Below are positions 61,905 through 64,000 of a stretch of DNA of 64,000 nt, in pieces. Origin of the DNA: Sphingorhabdus sp. SMR4y (lineage in GTDB: Bacteria; Pseudomonadota; Alphaproteobacteria; Sphingomonadales; Sphingomonadaceae); the NCBI RefSeq assembly GCF_002218195.1, contig NZ_CP022336.1, positions 1,054,001-1,118,000 of the forward strand, read 5' to 3'. The first letter of the stretch is position 1; each line of letters begins with the position of its first letter. Below the pieces are notes generated by a model. The model was not told where the DNA came from, ran no database searches, and saw only the letters and a list, made by a program, of their open reading frames with translations. Made by a program: the position numbers and the translations under genes.

Positions 61905-63002
61905 ATGGTCGACAAGAACACGGATTTCCATTTGGCGCGCAAGGGCAGAGGTGCGCCGAGCAACGGCGTTTCACAGCGATTCAATCTGCAGGACCGCGAA
62001 ATCGACGGTGACTGGCTGGACGAAAGAGAATGGATCGGCGACAGCCCTGCCCCACTGCGGACCGATGTCACCACCGAGTTTCCCAAATCGATCATCACTT
62101 ACAATCAGTCACCCGACCTGCCGTTCGACCGTTCGATCAATGCCTATCGCGGCTGCGAACATGGCTGTGTCTATTGCTATGCACGGCCGACCCATGCCTA
62201 TCACGACCTGTCTCCCGGCCTTGATTTCGAAAGCCGGCTGTTCGCCAAGCCCAATGCCGCCGACCTGCTCCGCCAGACATTTGCCAAACCGAATTACCAG
62301 CCGGACAGCCTCGCGATCGGCACCAATACCGATCCATATCAGCCGATCGAAAAACGCTACCGGATCACGCGGCAGATACTGGAAGTCATGCTGGAAACGC
62401 TCCACCCGGTGGTGATCACCACCAAATCCAGTCGTGTGGTCGAGGATATGGACTTGCTGGCACAGCTGGCGGCGCATCAGCTCACAGCGGTTGCGATTTC
62501 GATCACGTCGCTCGATCCGCAGACGGCGCGATTGCTGGAACCCAGAGCGCCCGCTCCCGCACGGCGGCTGGCAGCCGTGCGGGCGCTCAGTACCGCCGGC
62601 ATCTATGTGCATGTCAACATCGCCCCGGTGGTTCCGGGGATTACCGATCACGAGATTGAAGCGATTGTCGCTGCAGCAGCGGAATGTGGCGCCACAAGCA
62701 TCTCCTTCATTCCCATGCGCCTGCCCCATGAGGTCGCGCCGCTATTCGAGCAATGGCTGGAAAACCACTATCCGGACCGCAAGGCCAAGGTGATGAGCAT
62801 CGTGCGGCAGATCCGCGGCGGCAAGCGCAACGATCCCGGCTTCCACAGCCGCATGCGCGGCCAGGGCCCGTGGGCCGACCTGATCCGCACCCGGATTGGC
62901 ATCGCGGCGCGCAAGGCCGGGGTCGGCAAGGCCAAGCTCAAGCTCCGGACCGACCTGTTCCGGCGCCCCCTGGTCAAGGGCAGCCAGATGGAACTATTCT
63001 AG
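61905..63002 (+). CDS. PA0069-family radical SAM protein
   Basis: A 365-residue radical SAM protein. The cluster motif is YRGCEHGCVYCYARPTHAY (CxxxCxxC); upstream it has KSIITYNQSPDLPFDRSINA and downstream AIGTNTDPYQPIEKRYRITR, the pattern shared by PA0069-type proteins and spore photoproduct lyase relatives. The C-terminus ([18 protein letters not shown]) is typical. The reaction is unknown. It shares CTAG (62999-63002) with the stop of the convergent ligase. Confidence 0.92.
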   Translation: MVDKNTDFHLARKGRGAPSNGVSQRFNLQDREIDGDWLDEREWIGDSPAPLRTDVTTEFPKSIITYNQSPDLPFDRSINAYRGCEHGCVYCYARPTHAYHDLSPGLDFESRLFAKPNAADLLRQTFAKPNYQPDSLAIGTNTDPYQPIEKRYRITRQILEVMLETLHPVVITTKSSRVVEDMDLLAQLAAHQLTAVAISITSLDPQTARLLEPRAPAPARRLAAVRALSTAGIYVHVNIAPVVPGITDHEIEAIVAAAAECGATSISFIPMRLPHEVAPLFEQWLENHYPDRKAKVMSIVRQIRGGKRNDPGFHSRMRGQGPWADLIRTRIGIAARKAGVGKAKLKLRTDLFRRPLVKGSQMELF

Positions 63003-64000
63003 GCGTCCGCCAGGCTTTTCAGTTCATAGTCCTTATATTCTTCCCGCAGCGACCGTTTCAGGATTTTCCCGGTTGCCGTGTGCGGCAGCTCGTCGACGAA
63101 TTTCACTTCGTCGGGCAACCACCATTTGGCAACCTTGTCGCCAAGATATTCGATCACATCGGCTTCCGAGACATCGCTACCCGGCTTGCGCACGACCAGC
63201 AGCAGAGGCCGCTCGTCCCATTTCGGGTGATAGACACCAACCGCCGCCGCTTCGGCGACGCCGGGGCAACCGACCGCCGCATTTTCCAGTTCGATCGAGC
63301 TGATCCATTCGCCGCCCGACTTGATCACATCCTTGGCCCGGTCGGTAATCTGCATCGTACCATCGGGGTGCAGCACCGCGACATCGCCGGTGTCAAACCA
63401 GCCGTCATCCTCGACCGCATCCTCGTCCGCGCGATAATAGCGCTTGATGATCCACGGTCCGCGAATTTCAAGCGTGCCGCTGGTCTTGCCATCGCGCGGA
63501 GCGACATTACCGTCCTCGTCGATCACCCGCAGTTCCACGCCGAATGGCGGCCTGCCCTGTTTGCAGATAACGTCGACCTGCTGGTCAAAACTCAGCGCGT
63601 CCCAATTGGCGGGTAGCGAACCGGCGGTCCCGATCGGAGATGTCTCGGTCATGCCCCAGGCATGGGCGACCCGGATGCCGTTTTTCATCAGCCGTTCGAT
63701 CATCGAACGCGGGCAGGCCGAACCGCCGATCACGACGACCCCCAATTTGCCATAATCCCCGCCATTTTCATCCATATCGGCAAACATCGAGAGCCAGACT
63801 GTTGGCACGCCCGCGCTATGGGTCACGCCCTCTTCGCGGATCAATTTCCACAGGACATGCGCTTCGTTGCTGGCCGAAAAGACCATTTTCGCGCCGACCG
63901 CCGCGCAAGCAAAGGGCAATCCCCAGGCATTGGCGTGGAACATCGGCACGACCGGTAGCATCACCGAGCGGGTAGCCAGATCCATAACATCGGGCTGCAC
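62999..64000 (-). CDS. Long-chain acyl-CoA synthetase (AMP-binding), 5' end cut by the window edge
   Basis: 333 codons of the C-terminal part are visible, open to the right edge. Conserved segments are [36 protein letters not shown] (the AMP-binding T-E-T-S-P), [37 protein letters not shown] and the catalytic Lys in [20 protein letters not shown]. It activates fatty acids to acyl-AMP and then acyl-CoA. The HANxWGLP motif is that of FadD/AlkK-like medium-to-long-chain synthetases. No neighbours of the pathway are visible. Confidence 0.93.
   Translation of the reverse strand: MQPDVMDLATRSVMLPVVPMFHANAWGLPFACAAVGAKMVFSASNEAHVLWKLIREEGVTHSAGVPTVWLSMFADMDENGGDYGKLGVVVIGGSACPRSMIERLMKNGIRVAHAWGMTETSPIGTAGSLPANWDALSFDQQVDVICKQGRPPFGVELRVIDEDGNVAPRDGKTSGTLEIRGPWIIKRYYRADEDAVEDDGWFDTGDVAVLHPDGTMQITDRAKDVIKSGGEWISSIELENAAVGCPGVAEAAAVGVYHPKWDERPLLLVVRKPGSDVSEADVIEYLGDKVAKWWLPDEVKFVDELPHTATGKILKRSLREEYKDYELKSLADA

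Overview
The window is chromosomal DNA from an alphaproteobacterium, most likely a sphingomonad (Sphingorhabdus/Parasphingorhabdus/Sphingopyxis-like). This is inferred from gene order and protein style, not from a search: eno-ftsB-pdhA-pdhB with a lipoyl domain fused to PdhB, yqeY-dnaG-rpoD, recG/sdhE-mfd, and a long divL-tsaE-amgK-murU-addB-addA run. Apart from a few places it is dense, GC-rich housekeeping sequence with many 1-4 nt gene overlaps.

Layout. 1-3235: a cut YhhN-family membrane protein, trmFO, an EF-hand protein and a squalene/phytoene-synthase-like protein that has lost its Asp-rich motifs. 3381-6744: three Tad-type pilus/secretion proteins without the rest of a tad locus. 6772-11043 (minus): pdhB, pdhA, ftsB, eno. 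11247-13328 (plus): five small genes (DUF883-like, holin-like, DUF3618-like, a coiled-coil protein, DUF4170) behind a good EcfG-type general-stress promoter. 13325-19468 (minus): rhomboid protease, greA, and carB and carA with an RraB-like gene between them. 19602-24484 (plus): yqeY, dnaG, rpoD. 24582-31220: an unknown protein, a MoxR/vWA pair, namZ, a DOMON-like protein, tyrS and a PilZ protein. 31227-41196: recG, sdhE, mfd, an EAL protein, moaA, nadK, tRNA-Asn. 41363-42517: a membrane diguanylate cyclase. 42518-43807: the only long stretch without a convincing protein gene. 43808-50204: tauE/safE, secA, a small secreted protein, argJ, an inositol-monophosphatase-family protein and trxA. 50280-61215 (minus): addA, addB, murU, amgK, tsaE, divL. 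61329-64000: moaB, a PA0069-type radical SAM protein and a cut acyl-CoA synthetase.

Three places stand out. (1) dnaG is a mosaic: its sequence becomes strongly A/T-rich from about codon 300, and a 130-codon fragment that looks like the original, GC-rich dnaG 3' end lies just behind the stop codon. (2) The 1.3 kb gap at 42518-43807 holds a promoter-like sequence, a segment with a deeply nested stem-loop structure (candidate structured RNA, about 42960-43116), and four copies of a 24-bp repeat, two in each orientation, the outer-left and inner-right copies forming a perfect 30-bp inverted repeat. (3) Five of the eight convergent protein-gene pairs share a four-base palindrome (CTAG four times, TTAA once) as both stop codons.

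Functional links: NamZ, AmgK and MurU point to recycling of peptidoglycan N-acetylmuramic acid. MoaA and MoaB belong to molybdopterin synthesis. RecG, Mfd, AddA/AddB and DnaG cover DNA repair and replication. DivL (with Tyr in place of the phospho-accepting His), the EAL and GGDEF proteins and PilZ belong to cell-cycle and cyclic-di-GMP control.
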